DNA of 64,000 nt from DATEFF01 sp964586395 (GCA_964586395.1 CAZPGP010000001.1:1-64000), one strand, 5' to 3'. Positions 1 through 7,521 are shown, counted from the stretch's first letter. The notes: generated by a model not told the origin, from the letters alone. A program made the numbers and translations.

Positions 1-42
1 TACCCCGCGTCGTCAGCATTACTGCTGTTTTGGTCACGTATT

Positions 43-71
43 ATCATACATCTGGTAGGTGGCTTTGTCAA
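43..71 (-). promoter_or_regulatory. Outward-facing sigma70-type promoter
   Basis: On the minus strand a TTGACA -35 box (66-71) is followed after exactly 17 bases by TATGAT (43-48). It would start a transcript near position 36 running left out of the window. The downstream gene or RNA is not visible. The match to the bacterial consensus is seen directly; activity is inferred. Confidence 0.6.
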
Positions 72-97
72 ACCTTCTCAGCAAGGGCACGGGGGAA

Positions 98-191
98 GCG
101 CACTGAAGTCTCATCGAACAACATCTGCGTTCCCCGCAGACTGAGCCGCTGCTTGCGGCGAGGGCCGTTGAGAGATGAGACTTCAGTGCGC
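98..191 (-). repeat. Structured repeat copy A, inside an 18-bp perfect inverted repeat
   Basis: Positions 98-115 and 174-191 are perfect 18-bp inverted repeats. Between them, 115-165 holds a 51-bp block that recurs in reverse orientation at 12854-12904 with one mismatch. The block contains two short hairpins (CTGCG/CGCAG and GCCGC/GCGGC), so the whole could fold as a three-way junction. It starts 5 bases after the end of the divIC-like gene (stop at 196) and precedes an outward promoter, so it sits where a 3' end or terminator would be. It lacks a T tail. Possible roles are a 3' UTR stabiliser, a factor-dependent terminator, a small RNA or a REP-like element. Confidence 0.75.
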
Positions 192-195
192 GAGG

Positions 196-591
196 CTAGC
201 TTTTATTCCCGAACAAGAAATACAGCCACTGCTGAAAGTTACTACGCTTACTAATCGGCGTAACTGGCTTAGTAGTTGGAGGCGTTGTGTCGGACACAGT
301 CGTTGGCGGCAGGATGAGTAGCTTCTCGCCCTCATTGGCTTTGTTGAGGTGCGCCCGAGCACTCAGCTCCAAGTATTCGCGACTGCCGAAATACTGGTTC
401 TCAAACTGTAGCGTCTGGTTCTGCAAATCCTGGAAGGCAATCTGCTGACCGATGCCGTCAACTTCCTGCTGTAACACAAAGTTCTGCTGAATCGCGCCGA
501 CTGTTCCCCACGCCCAACTTGCCGTAACCAGAAGGGCTACAGCCAGGACGCCATTATTCAAAGTCAGATGATTTCGGAGACGATTAAGCAT
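196..591 (-). CDS. Septum formation initiator (DivIC/FtsB-like) protein
   Basis: A 131-aa bitopic membrane protein. A short basic N-terminus is followed by a transmembrane segment at about residues 13-32 and then a Gln/Leu-rich coiled coil to about residue 65, which is the DivIC/FtsB layout. Family members join the FtsL/FtsQ (DivIB) complex that controls septal peptidoglycan synthesis. The C-terminal third has a Thr/Pro-rich stretch and an aromatic tail, which is less typical. The gene lies 65 bases after the trehalase gene on the same strand. The gap holds its own promoter-like sequence and a direct repeat, so it may be transcribed separately. Identification rests on architecture rather than a diagnostic motif. 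Confidence 0.65.
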   Translation of the reverse strand: MLNRLRNHLTLNNGVLAVALLVTASWAWGTVGAIQQNFVLQQEVDGIGQQIAFQDLQNQTLQFENQYFGSREYLELSARAHLNKANEGEKLLILPPTTVSDTTPPTTKPVTPISKRSNFQQWLYFLFGNKS

Positions 592-614
592 GTTTGTTTT
601 TTGAGTTTATCTAC

Positions 615-634
615 ACCTAAGTGTATACCTAAGT
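615..634 (-). promoter_or_regulatory. Direct repeat in the promoter of the divIC-like gene
   Basis: The octamer ACCTAAGT occurs at 615-622 and again at 627-634, spaced one helical turn (12 bp). On the minus strand the repeats flank a -10-like TATACA with a TTGCGT box about 16 bases upstream. The tandem spacing resembles a binding site for a regulator binding on one face of the helix. Regulatory use is inference. Confidence 0.4.
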
Positions 635-656
635 TGGCCGCACACGCAACTGAGGT

Positions 657-2252
657 CTACTCCTGAGGCTTTTCGTCTTCCTTGAGCAGCGCCAGCAGAA
701 TGCCGTTCGTCCAACCAAATCCATCCTGCAGCGGATATTCACCACCACCGCCCGCGCCGCCACTTGGGTCGACTACGTTGTATTTCTCAACCAGCTTGCC
801 TTGGCGACGATAGGCACTCACGTTTGTTTCGATCCAGCGACGCTTCACCTCGCCGGCTAGTTCGTGAAAGTCATAGCGGCGGAGTCCCTGAATGCTTACC
901 CAGTGCAGCGGCGCCCAACCATTCGGCGCATCCCACTGCTCGCCGGTGTTGTCGAGCGTGGTAAGCAATCCACCTTCCTTTAGGAAGTCAGATCGCAAAA
1001 CCTTGGCGACGCTTGCGGCTTGTTGCGCGCTGGCAACTTCGGAATACAGCGCAAAGGCAGCGGCGCCGGTTTTGCGGGTCGTCATAGCACCCAGCATAAA
1101 GTCATAATCGTAATAGAATCCGTCGCGAGCCGACCAGCAGTACTTGTTGATTGCAGCGACGCGCGCCTTGGCCGCTTCCTCGTAGCGGGTGGCCAACTTG
1201 CCTTGCTTCAGCAGATGGTAGGCCTCAGCGATTGTCCGCTCCAGGTCAACCAACAGACAGTTCAAATCGATGGGCACGATGTCGGTGGTACGAATCGTAT
1301 GCAGACTCTTACCGTCTTTGAACCAGCGTGATGAAAAGTCCCAGCCCGACTCAGCACCAGCGCGCAAATCCAAGTAAACCTGGCTCGGCAGGCGATCCTG
1401 AGCTACGCGGCCAGTCTCGACGTCTTCCTTGTACGATTCCGGGCGCGGCGTGCGCTTGTTGTCATAGTAGCGGTTCAGGATAGAACCGTCCGGCATCAAA
1501 ACCACGCGGCGGTTGGCCGTCTGATTGGCATTGAGTGTTTTGGCGCCTTTCATCCAGAACCGATGCTCGGCCACCAGGTATGGCAAGTAACGGACCAGCG
1601 TCAGCTTGCCGCGTTCACTCGCCAGCAGCCGAACCATGTGCGCGAAAAACGGCGGTTGAGAACGACTCAAAAAATAAGTTCGATTAGCAGTTGGAATGTA
1701 GCCAATCTTGCGAATCATAAAGGCGTAGTTCTTGACCATCCCCTCTATCAGATCCCAACGACCAGAGGCGGCCAAACCCTGCATCGTAAAGTATGTGTCC
1801 CAGTAAAACTGCGCGCCAAATCGCCCGCCCGGCACAATGTACGGATACGGCAGCGCGATCAGTGAGCCACTGTTCTTGTACGCTGTTCGAGTCAGTACAT
1901 TCCACAGCTCGTTGATGTGCTGCTCGACATTGTTCTTGGGGTTGCTGTGGTAGTCGACGCGTTGGTCGAAGAGATAGTCCTTGAAGTATTCGGCCACAAA
2001 CTTGTGCAGGTCGAACTGCGGATTCTCGCGTTGACGCACGTAGGCCCTCAGAATCTTGCGGAGGCGCTCGGCTGGAACTTGATCCACGAATGTCATACCG
2101 TCAGCATGAATACGCTTCAGTTGGACGTCTTGAAAAAGTTCACCTAACAGTTCGTCAGGTGATGCCTTTGGGCGAGCCAGGCCAGGACCAAGGTTGGTTA
2201 TCTGCGCCTGCAGCCGCTTACTGCTTCGGAAACGGTGTAATGGCCATTGCAT
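657..2252 (-). CDS. treF: Alpha,alpha-trehalase, glycoside hydrolase family 37, cytosolic type
   Basis: A 531-aa enzyme predicted to hydrolyse trehalose to two glucose molecules. Both GH37 signatures are visible: PGGRFGAQFYWDTY near residue 140 and QWDAPNGWAP near residue 435, plus the glycine-rich loop GGAGGGGEY near residue 495. Length matches the family. No signal peptide is visible, so the enzyme should act inside the cell and the sugar must be imported or made internally; no trehalose transporter or synthase is in the window. The start is the ATG at 2252; the upstream region has TATAAT and two TTGCAA palindromes. Trehalose is abundant in actinobacterial cells, which fits an epibiont feeding on such a host, but that is inference. 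Confidence 0.92.
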   Translation of the reverse strand: MQWPLHRFRSSKRLQAQITNLGPGLARPKASPDELLGELFQDVQLKRIHADGMTFVDQVPAERLRKILRAYVRQRENPQFDLHKFVAEYFKDYLFDQRVDYHSNPKNNVEQHINELWNVLTRTAYKNSGSLIALPYPYIVPGGRFGAQFYWDTYFTMQGLAASGRWDLIEGMVKNYAFMIRKIGYIPTANRTYFLSRSQPPFFAHMVRLLASERGKLTLVRYLPYLVAEHRFWMKGAKTLNANQTANRRVVLMPDGSILNRYYDNKRTPRPESYKEDVETGRVAQDRLPSQVYLDLRAGAESGWDFSSRWFKDGKSLHTIRTTDIVPIDLNCLLVDLERTIAEAYHLLKQGKLATRYEEAAKARVAAINKYCWSARDGFYYDYDFMLGAMTTRKTGAAAFALYSEVASAQQAASVAKVLRSDFLKEGGLLTTLDNTGEQWDAPNGWAPLHWVSIQGLRRYDFHELAGEVKRRWIETNVSAYRRQGKLVEKYNVVDPSGGAGGGGEYPLQDGFGWTNGILLALLKEDEKPQE

Positions 2253-2274
2253 ATTTTTCTAGAGCTTTCCCGTG

Positions 2275-2299
2275 TTGCAATTATAGCTAATGCTTGCAA
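2275..2299 (-). promoter_or_regulatory. Trehalase promoter with paired TTGCAA palindromes
   Basis: Two copies of the self-complementary hexamer TTGCAA (2275-2280 and 2294-2299) lie about two helical turns apart (19 bp start to start). A TATAAT -10 box on the minus strand (2280-2285) touches the first copy. This layout suits repressor control of the trehalase gene. The box sequences are seen; the regulator is unknown. Confidence 0.4.
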
Positions 2300-2362
2300 T
2301 ACCCGATAGCCCGCCTTACCTATTCCAACAGATATAATCTGTGGCACAACGATATATAATTT

Positions 2363-2371
2363 TGCTATACT
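2363..2371 (+). promoter_or_regulatory. Extended -10 promoter of tRNA-Ile2
   Basis: TG-C-TATACT (TG at 2363-2364, hexamer 2366-2371) ends 16 bases before the first base of the tRNA. No clear -35 box is seen, as expected for extended -10 promoters. The same TGCTATAxT form precedes several protein genes in this window. Confidence 0.55.
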
Positions 2372-2387
2372 TACATCTGTAATGCAA

Positions 2388-2463
2388 GGGGCCATAGCTC
2401 AGTGGTCAGAGCAGGCGGCTCATAACCGCTTGGTCGCTGGTTCAAGTCCAGCTGGCCCCACCA
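2388..2463 (+). tRNA. tRNA-Ile2 (anticodon CAU, lysidine-modified)
   Basis: A complete 76-base cloverleaf: 7-bp acceptor stem GGGGCCA/TGGCCCC, D arm, anticodon loop CTCATAA, T arm CGCTGG-TTCAAGT-CCAGC, and an encoded CCA end. The anticodon is CAT. The D-arm, anticodon-arm and T-arm sequences closely resemble E. coli tRNA-Ile2 rather than initiator or elongator tRNA-Met, so it should read AUA after TilS converts C34 to lysidine. This isotype call is from recalled sequence similarity; a Met isotype is the alternative. It has its own promoter and terminator. Confidence 0.9.
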
Positions 2464-2474
2464 GAACTTATACT

Positions 2475-2505
2475 CAAAACACCGCTCGTCGTAAGCGGTG
2501 TTTTG
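2475..2505 (+). terminator. Intrinsic terminator of tRNA-Ile2
   Basis: A perfect 12-bp stem (2475-2486 with 2494-2505) closes a 7-base loop, and its 3' arm ends in TTTTG. It follows the tRNA by 11 bases. The A-rich 5' arm lets it work on the opposite strand too, for the convergent MarR gene. Confidence 0.8.
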
Positions 2506-2530
2506 ATTTAATCGGCATCGTTAACGCCAT

Positions 2531-3025
2531 CTACGAAGCGGAGCGGTTCGAGCGGCGTGGACCTTGACGGAGTCGCTTGGTCTCTTCCGTCAGCAGCTCT
2601 GCCGTCTTGGTCGCAAAGTCGGCGATGGCTGCAGCCTCCTTAGCATCGTATCGCGCCAGGAGTTCTGCTAGTTGACCTTTGATAGGTTCGAAAAGGTCTT
2701 GGACTTCCTCGTAACGGCCGCGGACGATTGGCTTGATGATGACGCGGCGGCGGTCGCTTTTGTCGTGCTCGCGCTTCACGTAACCGTTTCGCTCCAGACG
2801 GTCAACAAGGCCGGTGACGGCGCCAGTTGTGAGGCCGGTCTGGTCGGCAAGCTCGCCGGCGGTCATAGGACCAAAACGACGGAGAATATCCGCCGCTTTA
2901 TGTTCCGTTGCGCTGAGCCCCATCCTTTCACCGATGGCGTGATGGAACATGATGAGCCGCGAGTTGACTTCGCGCCCCCATGAATCGATTTCTTGTTTGG
3001 GATCAAATGGTTGTGTGGTTGTCAT
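2531..3025 (-). CDS. MarR-family transcriptional regulator
   Basis: A 164-aa winged-helix regulator. The centre holds the MarR DNA-binding core: a helix around ADILRRFGPMTAGELADQTG, a recognition helix (TTGAVTGLVDRLERNGYV) and a basic wing (REHDKSDRRRVIIK). Flanking helices would form the dimer interface. MarR proteins usually repress and respond to phenolics, drugs or oxidants. The ATG at 3025 is chosen because GGAAAGG lies 5 bases upstream; an in-frame ATG at 3046 has no such site. A palindrome over the predicted transcription start (3078-3087) suggests autoregulation. No obvious target gene is adjacent; it converges on tRNA-Ile2. Confidence 0.88.
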   Translation of the reverse strand: MTTTQPFDPKQEIDSWGREVNSRLIMFHHAIGERMGLSATEHKAADILRRFGPMTAGELADQTGLTTGAVTGLVDRLERNGYVKREHDKSDRRRVIIKPIVRGRYEEVQDLFEPIKGQLAELLARYDAKEAAAIADFATKTAELLTEETKRLRQGPRRSNRSAS

Positions 3026-3077
3026 ACTGCCTTTCCAGCCTGCCATCAGGCGGTGTGTGACTGCTAAAATATCCTAG

Positions 3078-3098
3078 AAGTATACTTTACTTATTATA
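3078..3098 (-). promoter_or_regulatory. Promoter and candidate operator of the MarR gene
   Basis: A minus-strand TATAAT (3093-3098) is followed by the perfect 10-bp palindrome AAGTATACTT (3078-3087), which would cover the transcription start. This is a classic position for autorepression by a MarR dimer. Binding is inferred. Confidence 0.45.
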
Positions 3099-3117
3099 TC
3101 ATGAAAAGACTTGCACT

Positions 3118-3480
3118 CTAGTCTTCGGCTGCCAACTCCGTGTACTTAGCATGTCGTCCTTTCGCCTTGGCGATTGGATATTTCTTTTCGTTCTGTTTCA
3201 TTTTATCTTCAAGTGCTTCACCCAAATCGATGTTGAAGTAACTGCACATTAGCACAATCCAGTAGTATGTGTCAGCAAGTTCTTCCGCAACCTGAGACTT
3301 ATTGTTGATAAGGTGATTCTTCGTTTCCTCTGGATTCTTCCACTGAAAATGCTCCAGTACCTCTGCCGCCTCCAGCACAAGTGAAGCTGCTAAGTCTTTT
3401 GGATTGTGGAACTGTGCCCAATCTCTATCCTCACAAAATTGGCGCACGAGTTTCGTATGGTCTTTGATTGAGTCGCTCAT
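3118..3480 (-). CDS. MazG-like nucleotide pyrophosphohydrolase (RS21-C6/dCTPase type)
   Basis: A 120-aa all-alpha MazG-fold protein. The metal-binding pairs are visible as EAAEVLEHFQW and EELADTYYWI, the E-x-x-E and E-x-x-D motifs that coordinate Mg for hydrolysis of (d)NTPs to (d)NMPs and pyrophosphate. The size fits the single-domain RS21-C6/DCTPP1 group, which cleans the pool of modified dCTP. The start is the ATG at 3480: a -10-like TATAGT ends exactly 6 bases upstream, suggesting a leaderless mRNA, while the GTG at 3495 would lie upstream of that box. It follows the helicase gene by 50 bases on the same strand, after the EndoQ gene, which points to a shared role in nucleotide damage control. 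Confidence 0.82.
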   Translation of the reverse strand: MSDSIKDHTKLVRQFCEDRDWAQFHNPKDLAASLVLEAAEVLEHFQWKNPEETKNHLINNKSQVAEELADTYYWIVLMCSYFNIDLGEALEDKMKQNEKKYPIAKAKGRHAKYTELAAED

Positions 3481-3530
3481 AAGTTCACTATACACCGTCG
3501 CAAAAGTCGATTCCGGGTCGGACAGTAACT

Positions 3531-5276
3531 TTAAAAAAGCGTTGCCTGTCGAGCTTTCTGCTCTCGACGATGGAGCTTTTTCTGGAGGGCTGCGGCTGCT
3601 GGGTCTTCGGCGCGCGGCAGAATTCGCTCACTCACCTCACGTACAAATCGCGATAGCTCGCGAGGCTCACCCGCCCGCTTCCTGGCGTACACGATATCCA
3701 GCTGATTGCGCGCCCGCGTCGCCGCCACGTAGAATAGCCGTTTCTCCTCATCGAAGTCGGTCGGCAGCGTCTTCCTGATATTCGGGAGCGTGCCTTCCTC
3801 GGCCGCGATCAGAATCACGTGCGAAAACTCCAAGCCCTTTGAGGCGTGAATCGTCATGAGCGTCACTCTATCAGCCTGCGGGTCGTAGAAGTCTCTCTGC
3901 GCCAGATCGTCAATATACGCCATGCAAGCTCGCAATCCATCCGGCTGACCGTCAAACCGAACCAGAGTAGATACGAACTGGCTGAGTCGTTGCTTTGCGT
4001 CATCCTTGGTTGCCAAATTGAGCTGGTCAATAATCTGCGCCGCAAGCTTGCTGACGGGCTGCTCGCGGTTCACAGCTTTTAGCTGCGCCCGGAGCTGAGC
4101 CTCAGTCCAACCCTTCACTTTTGGCAACTCACCGTCGCCCAACCAACGCAGCGCGCCGACTACCGCCATTACTTCAGGCCGGTCGTAGGGCGAGCCCTCA
4201 CCCACGACCTGAAACGGAATGCCCGAATCATGCAGCCGACGCTGCAACGTCTTGGAAACTTGGTGCGTACGATACAGCACCGCAAAGTCGCGAAACCGAC
4301 GACCGCCCTCGCCCGCCGCCTTCAACAAGTCAGTCCCACCTATCCCCTCCTCTATCCGTGCCAACACATAATCCGCCTCACTGTACTCATTCGGCGTACG
4401 AACTGCCTGGACACCGCCAGCTTCTGTCGAATGAGCCCGGAGTGCATCACGCCCGCCAAACACAGCCGATGCGAGAGCTACGATAGCCTGATCTGAGCGA
4501 TAATTCACCTCCAGCGTCACCTCATGGCAATCAGGAAAATCCTGACGGAACCGGTCGAACATAGCCGCACTCGCCCCGCGGAATCCATAGATAGATTGCT
4601 TCGGATCACCGATCACAAAGACGTTTTGACTGCCACGGATGAGGCCGATCAATGCCCACTGCAGCTCACTTGTATCCTGGAATTCGTCGATCAGAATGTA
4701 TCGATACCGACTGCGCCAGCTACTCAGTACGTCTGATTTTGTCGGCAGCTCATGGTACACCCGGTACAGCAGGTCGTCGTAATCAGCCAAGCCAGCTTCG
4801 CTCAATGCCGACTGATAGCGTTCCAAGAAAGTCTGGGTAACGTCATCAGGCTCATTATTCAATGCGCCCTTCTGCCTCGAAATAGCCAGCGCACATTCAC
4901 GCACGGTCAGTGATTTCATGGTCGCAGGTCGGGGCAGCTCGCGCACAATCGCCTGCATCGTAGCCTCGTCCGCAAAACGCAGCTCGGTGCGCGGATCAAT
5001 GTCTCTCAAAATACGATGTCCGAGTGAATGAAAGGTCGAAATATCAGGTGGCACAGCCCCATCCAGCAACACGCGGACGCGCTCCTGCATCTCGCGCGCG
5101 GCCTTGACCGTGAATGTCAGCGCCAAAATGTCCGTCGGCTTCACGCCGCGCTGCAACAAATGCGCGATTCGCGCTGTCAACGTCTTTGTCTTGCCCGTGC
5201 CCGGTCCTGCCACGATCAGCACTGGGCCGTCATCGGCCTCGACTGCGGCTCGCTGTTGATCGTTTAGATTTTCCAT
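3531..5276 (-). CDS. UvrD/Rep-family (superfamily 1A) DNA helicase, short form
   Basis: A 581-aa ATP-dependent 3'-5' DNA helicase. Visible motifs are the Q motif at the N-terminus (LNDQQRAAV), Walker A GPGTGKT at residues 24-30, motif II DEFQD, motif III GDPKQSIYGFRGA, motif V TIHASKGLEF and motif VI FYVAATRA. It is shorter than UvrD/PcrA (about 720 aa), mainly in the accessory subdomains and C-terminus, which ends in a basic helix. It starts 16 bases after the EndoQ-like gene, so the two are almost certainly co-transcribed. Helicases of this type occur next to or fused with EndoQ-like PHP nucleases, where they probably unwind from the nick. Confidence 0.93.
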   Translation of the reverse strand: MENLNDQQRAAVEADDGPVLIVAGPGTGKTKTLTARIAHLLQRGVKPTDILALTFTVKAAREMQERVRVLLDGAVPPDISTFHSLGHRILRDIDPRTELRFADEATMQAIVRELPRPATMKSLTVRECALAISRQKGALNNEPDDVTQTFLERYQSALSEAGLADYDDLLYRVYHELPTKSDVLSSWRSRYRYILIDEFQDTSELQWALIGLIRGSQNVFVIGDPKQSIYGFRGASAAMFDRFRQDFPDCHEVTLEVNYRSDQAIVALASAVFGGRDALRAHSTEAGGVQAVRTPNEYSEADYVLARIEEGIGGTDLLKAAGEGGRRFRDFAVLYRTHQVSKTLQRRLHDSGIPFQVVGEGSPYDRPEVMAVVGALRWLGDGELPKVKGWTEAQLRAQLKAVNREQPVSKLAAQIIDQLNLATKDDAKQRLSQFVSTLVRFDGQPDGLRACMAYIDDLAQRDFYDPQADRVTLMTIHASKGLEFSHVILIAAEEGTLPNIRKTLPTDFDEEKRLFYVAATRARNQLDIVYARKRAGEPRELSRFVREVSERILPRAEDPAAAALQKKLHRREQKARQATLF

Positions 5277-5292
5277 ACCCTGATAACTCCGA

Positions 5293-6594
5293 TTAGAGCA
5301 AAGACAGCTGATTCATTGTCTCTTGCCGCTCGGCCGTATCGCGAAAAACCCGAATAACGCCAAACACGCCATCATATCCTGGATCCAGTACGACCTCTTT
5401 ACGCCTCATCCGCTCAATTGCCACGGCCAAGGCAGCGAATCCCGCATCGTGGATCTGATCGATCGGAACGTTCCGCAAAATAGAAAACTCATCGCCAAGC
5501 ATCCGATATGCACGTTCGTAATCTGCCACAACTTTTACCGAGGATGTGCTCTTTGTCCCGTGCAGCTCGGCCAGTATCTCCGACAGCGGGATAATATACT
5601 CTACTTGCTTGGCAGTAGGTGGCGCAAAATCAACGGCGCGCAAAGGGTCGGCGAGCTCGCCAACACGATAATCCACCCCGACGACTAACGGTTTGCTGCA
5701 GACCGGACAGATGCCTTCGTGTGCGCGGGTTTGTTCGGGCGTGAAGCGTACGCTGCATGCGCGGTGGCCATCATAGTGGTACTTGCCTTCTTCCGGGAAA
5801 AATTCAATCGTACCGACGAGCCGCTCATCGTTAGTGCGAATCGCCCCGATAATACTATCGTAGCTGAGTTCAGCGCGGACGACCGTCGCCTCTCGGCCGA
5901 GTTTTTGTGGCGAATGCGCGTCGGAATGCGAAGTAATGGTGACACCATCAAGGTTCTTCACTCGCCAGTTCATGCCCGGGTCGCTACTGAGACCGGTCTC
6001 AATGGCATGGATTTCTGGCGTGAGCTCTTCGAAAGCTTCATCAATCGTATCGAAGCCCGACTTGCTCCCAAACAGCCCAAACCATGGCGTCCAAATATGC
6101 GCCGGAATGTAAAGCGTATTTGGGTCGGCCTCCAGACTCAGCCGCAATAGCTCCTTACTGTCCAAACCCAATATCGGGCGACCGTCAGCCTTCAAGTTGC
6201 CAATGCGCTCCAAGCGTGTGGTAATCTCGCTGACCGCTTCAAAGCTCGGTGCGACTAATAGTTGGTGGAGTTTGCGAACCTTACCACCCTTGCTGTAAAT
6301 GGTGGCTATCTCGACGGTCGGAATGAATCGAATAATGTTATCTCGAACGCTCTCGGGCAATGTTTTGTCGATCTCGGCGGCGAGTTCGGGCTTCAAGCGA
6401 AACAGACCCGGTTCGGCTGGCTCCATTGTTTCACGAAGTTCAGCAAACCATTCGGGATGAGTAAAATCACCCGTACCAATAATGTTGATGCCCTTCAGTT
6501 TGCCCCAATAGTATAATCCGCTCAGGTCGCAATTCTTGCTGGTTGCGCGCGAATAATGCGTGTGCACATGGAGGTCGACGATGAGGTCTTGCAT
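5293..6594 (-). CDS. Endonuclease Q (EndoQ)-like PHP-domain nuclease
   Basis: A 433-aa PHP-superfamily protein. The first PHP metal motif DLHVHTHYSRATS begins at about residue 6; further metal ligands are in GTGDFTHPEW and SHSDAHSP. A zinc-binding segment with CSVRF and CPVC follows around residue 280. This combination is the EndoQ family, which nicks DNA 5' of deaminated bases such as uracil and hypoxanthine and of abasic sites. The start is the ATG at 6594: TG-C-TACACT ends 7 bases before it, so the mRNA looks leaderless; a longer reading frame begins upstream without support. It heads the cluster EndoQ - UvrD-like helicase - MazG. Confidence 0.85.
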   Translation of the reverse strand: MQDLIVDLHVHTHYSRATSKNCDLSGLYYWGKLKGINIIGTGDFTHPEWFAELRETMEPAEPGLFRLKPELAAEIDKTLPESVRDNIIRFIPTVEIATIYSKGGKVRKLHQLLVAPSFEAVSEITTRLERIGNLKADGRPILGLDSKELLRLSLEADPNTLYIPAHIWTPWFGLFGSKSGFDTIDEAFEELTPEIHAIETGLSSDPGMNWRVKNLDGVTITSHSDAHSPQKLGREATVVRAELSYDSIIGAIRTNDERLVGTIEFFPEEGKYHYDGHRACSVRFTPEQTRAHEGICPVCSKPLVVGVDYRVGELADPLRAVDFAPPTAKQVEYIIPLSEILAELHGTKSTSSVKVVADYERAYRMLGDEFSILRNVPIDQIHDAGFAALAVAIERMRRKEVVLDPGYDGVFGVIRVFRDTAERQETMNQLSLL

Positions 6595-6674
6595 ATCTAA
6601 CAGTGTAGCATTTGCCTTCCCGCTGCCGACAACTAACGTTATAGGCAATGGGGAGGCGGAGTAGACATCGCCCG

Positions 6675-6706
6675 GGTCGGGACGCCCGTCGATAGGCGTC
6701 CCGACC
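6675..6706 (-). terminator. GC-rich hairpin without T tail, end of cassette 1
   Basis: A perfect 12-bp stem (6675-6686 with 6695-6706) and 8-base loop follow the small high-GC gene. Unlike other terminators in this window it has no T run, which is common in high-GC Actinobacteria. It supports a foreign origin of the gene before it. Confidence 0.6.
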
Positions 6707-6738
6707 TCGGGTTGTAAAAGGGTTGAACTGCGGCCGGA

Positions 6739-7014
6739 TCAGCAGCCGGGGTCGGCCGGCGCGCTGGACGGCTCCGGCTGCGGCACGCAAGCGGGCGCGA
6801 CGTCGACGCTCACGCCCGGGGCGACCCGGACGCCGATGTCGCCACTGCCGTCCACGGTGAAACCGCCGCCGAGGCCGATGGCCACGTCCGCGCCGTCGCT
6901 GCCGAGCTGCGTGGGGATCTGGCCGGCACGGCCGCCGGTGGCCCCGGTGCGAGCGGTCGTGGCGTTGGTGGTCGTGATGCGCCGACGCCGGTTCCGATCG
7001 TCGCGAGTGGTCAT
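6739..7014 (-). CDS. Small high-GC protein of unknown function (cassette 1)
   Basis: A 91-aa protein I do not recognise. It has a strongly basic start (RDDRNRRRRI), a Thr/Ala-rich stretch, a Gly/Val-rich middle (DVAIGLGGGFTVDG) and a Pro-rich tail ending in Cys. No signal peptide is visible. The reading frame is supported by GAGGAG about 8 bases before the ATG and by very strong G/C preference at third positions, unlike the neighbours. A palindrome covers its likely promoter and a T-less GC hairpin follows it, so it is a self-contained unit inserted between two native operons. A transfer from a high-GC actinobacterium is likely. An overlapping opposite-strand frame exists but lacks a ribosome-binding site. 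Confidence 0.6.
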   Translation of the reverse strand: MTTRDDRNRRRRITTTNATTARTGATGGRAGQIPTQLGSDGADVAIGLGGGFTVDGSGDIGVRVAPGVSVDVAPACVPQPEPSSAPADPGC

Positions 7015-7033
7015 GCGATCAACTCCTCGGTTG

Positions 7034-7056
7034 TGGCCCTAAATATACTAGGGCCA
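7034..7056 (-). promoter_or_regulatory. Palindromic operator/promoter of cassette 1
   Basis: TGGCCCTA (7034-7041) and TAGGGCCA (7049-7056) form a perfect 8-bp inverted repeat around an AT-rich centre that contains a TATATT-like -10 box on the minus strand. It lies about 20 bases before the start codon. The arrangement fits repression by a dimeric regulator, which is not encoded in the cassette. Confidence 0.5.
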
Positions 7057-7134
7057 GATCTACTCCGAAATGCCCATCATGGCTTGAAGCCGTGAGGGTC
7101 TCAGAAATTCTATCATAATTTCAAGAATCAGCAA

Positions 7135-7521
7135 CTAGTTAGGGTCGTCATTGCGGCGACGCACGCCCTCACCCGCAGCTAATTCGGCCCAATCTAGATC
7201 CCGTGGTGCATCCTCGGCCGGAGGCTCCGGCTCTCGTGCAGCGGGGACTTCCCGAGAAGGAAACAACAGGTCAAACTCCTCATGAGTCACTTCGCCAGCC
7301 TGCAGTGCCGCAAAAGCTTTGCGAGCGATTGCTCGAGCGCCCGACCGATGTCGATCTGTTGCCTCATCACGCAATGCCCGCAGCTCCAAATAGGCTGGGC
7401 TCTGCACAACTTCCGCCATCACATCAACAGGCACGGCCACTTCAGGGGTGCCTGTTTCAAAACTTTCGATTTCGAGCTGTTCTCCATGTTGATCAGCTGG
7501 CGCGTGCTGGATTTCAGTCAT
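7135..7521 (-). CDS. Acidic hypothetical protein downstream of an ABC exporter
   Basis: A 128-aa protein of unknown function, rich in Glu, Ala and Pro. The middle (about residues 45-95) is probably helical and contains RALRDEATDRHRSGARAIARKAF; the tail is Pro/Glu-rich and ends in charged residues. No membrane segment or known domain is seen. The start at 7521 is chosen because GGGAG lies 5 bases upstream; the ATG begins 2 bases after the permease stop, so translation is likely coupled. It may be a soluble accessory of the exporter, but nothing in the sequence proves this. Confidence 0.6.
   Translation of the reverse strand: MTEIQHAPADQHGEQLEIESFETGTPEVAVPVDVMAEVVQSPAYLELRALRDEATDRHRSGARAIARKAFAALQAGEVTHEEFDLLFPSREVPAAREPEPPAEDAPRDLDWAELAAGEGVRRRNDDPN

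Noticed and set aside
2388..2463. Calling the CAU tRNA an initiator or elongator tRNA-Met
   Set aside because: The D, anticodon and T arms resemble tRNA-Ile2 much more closely; the acceptor stem begins with a paired G, unlike bacterial initiator tRNA.
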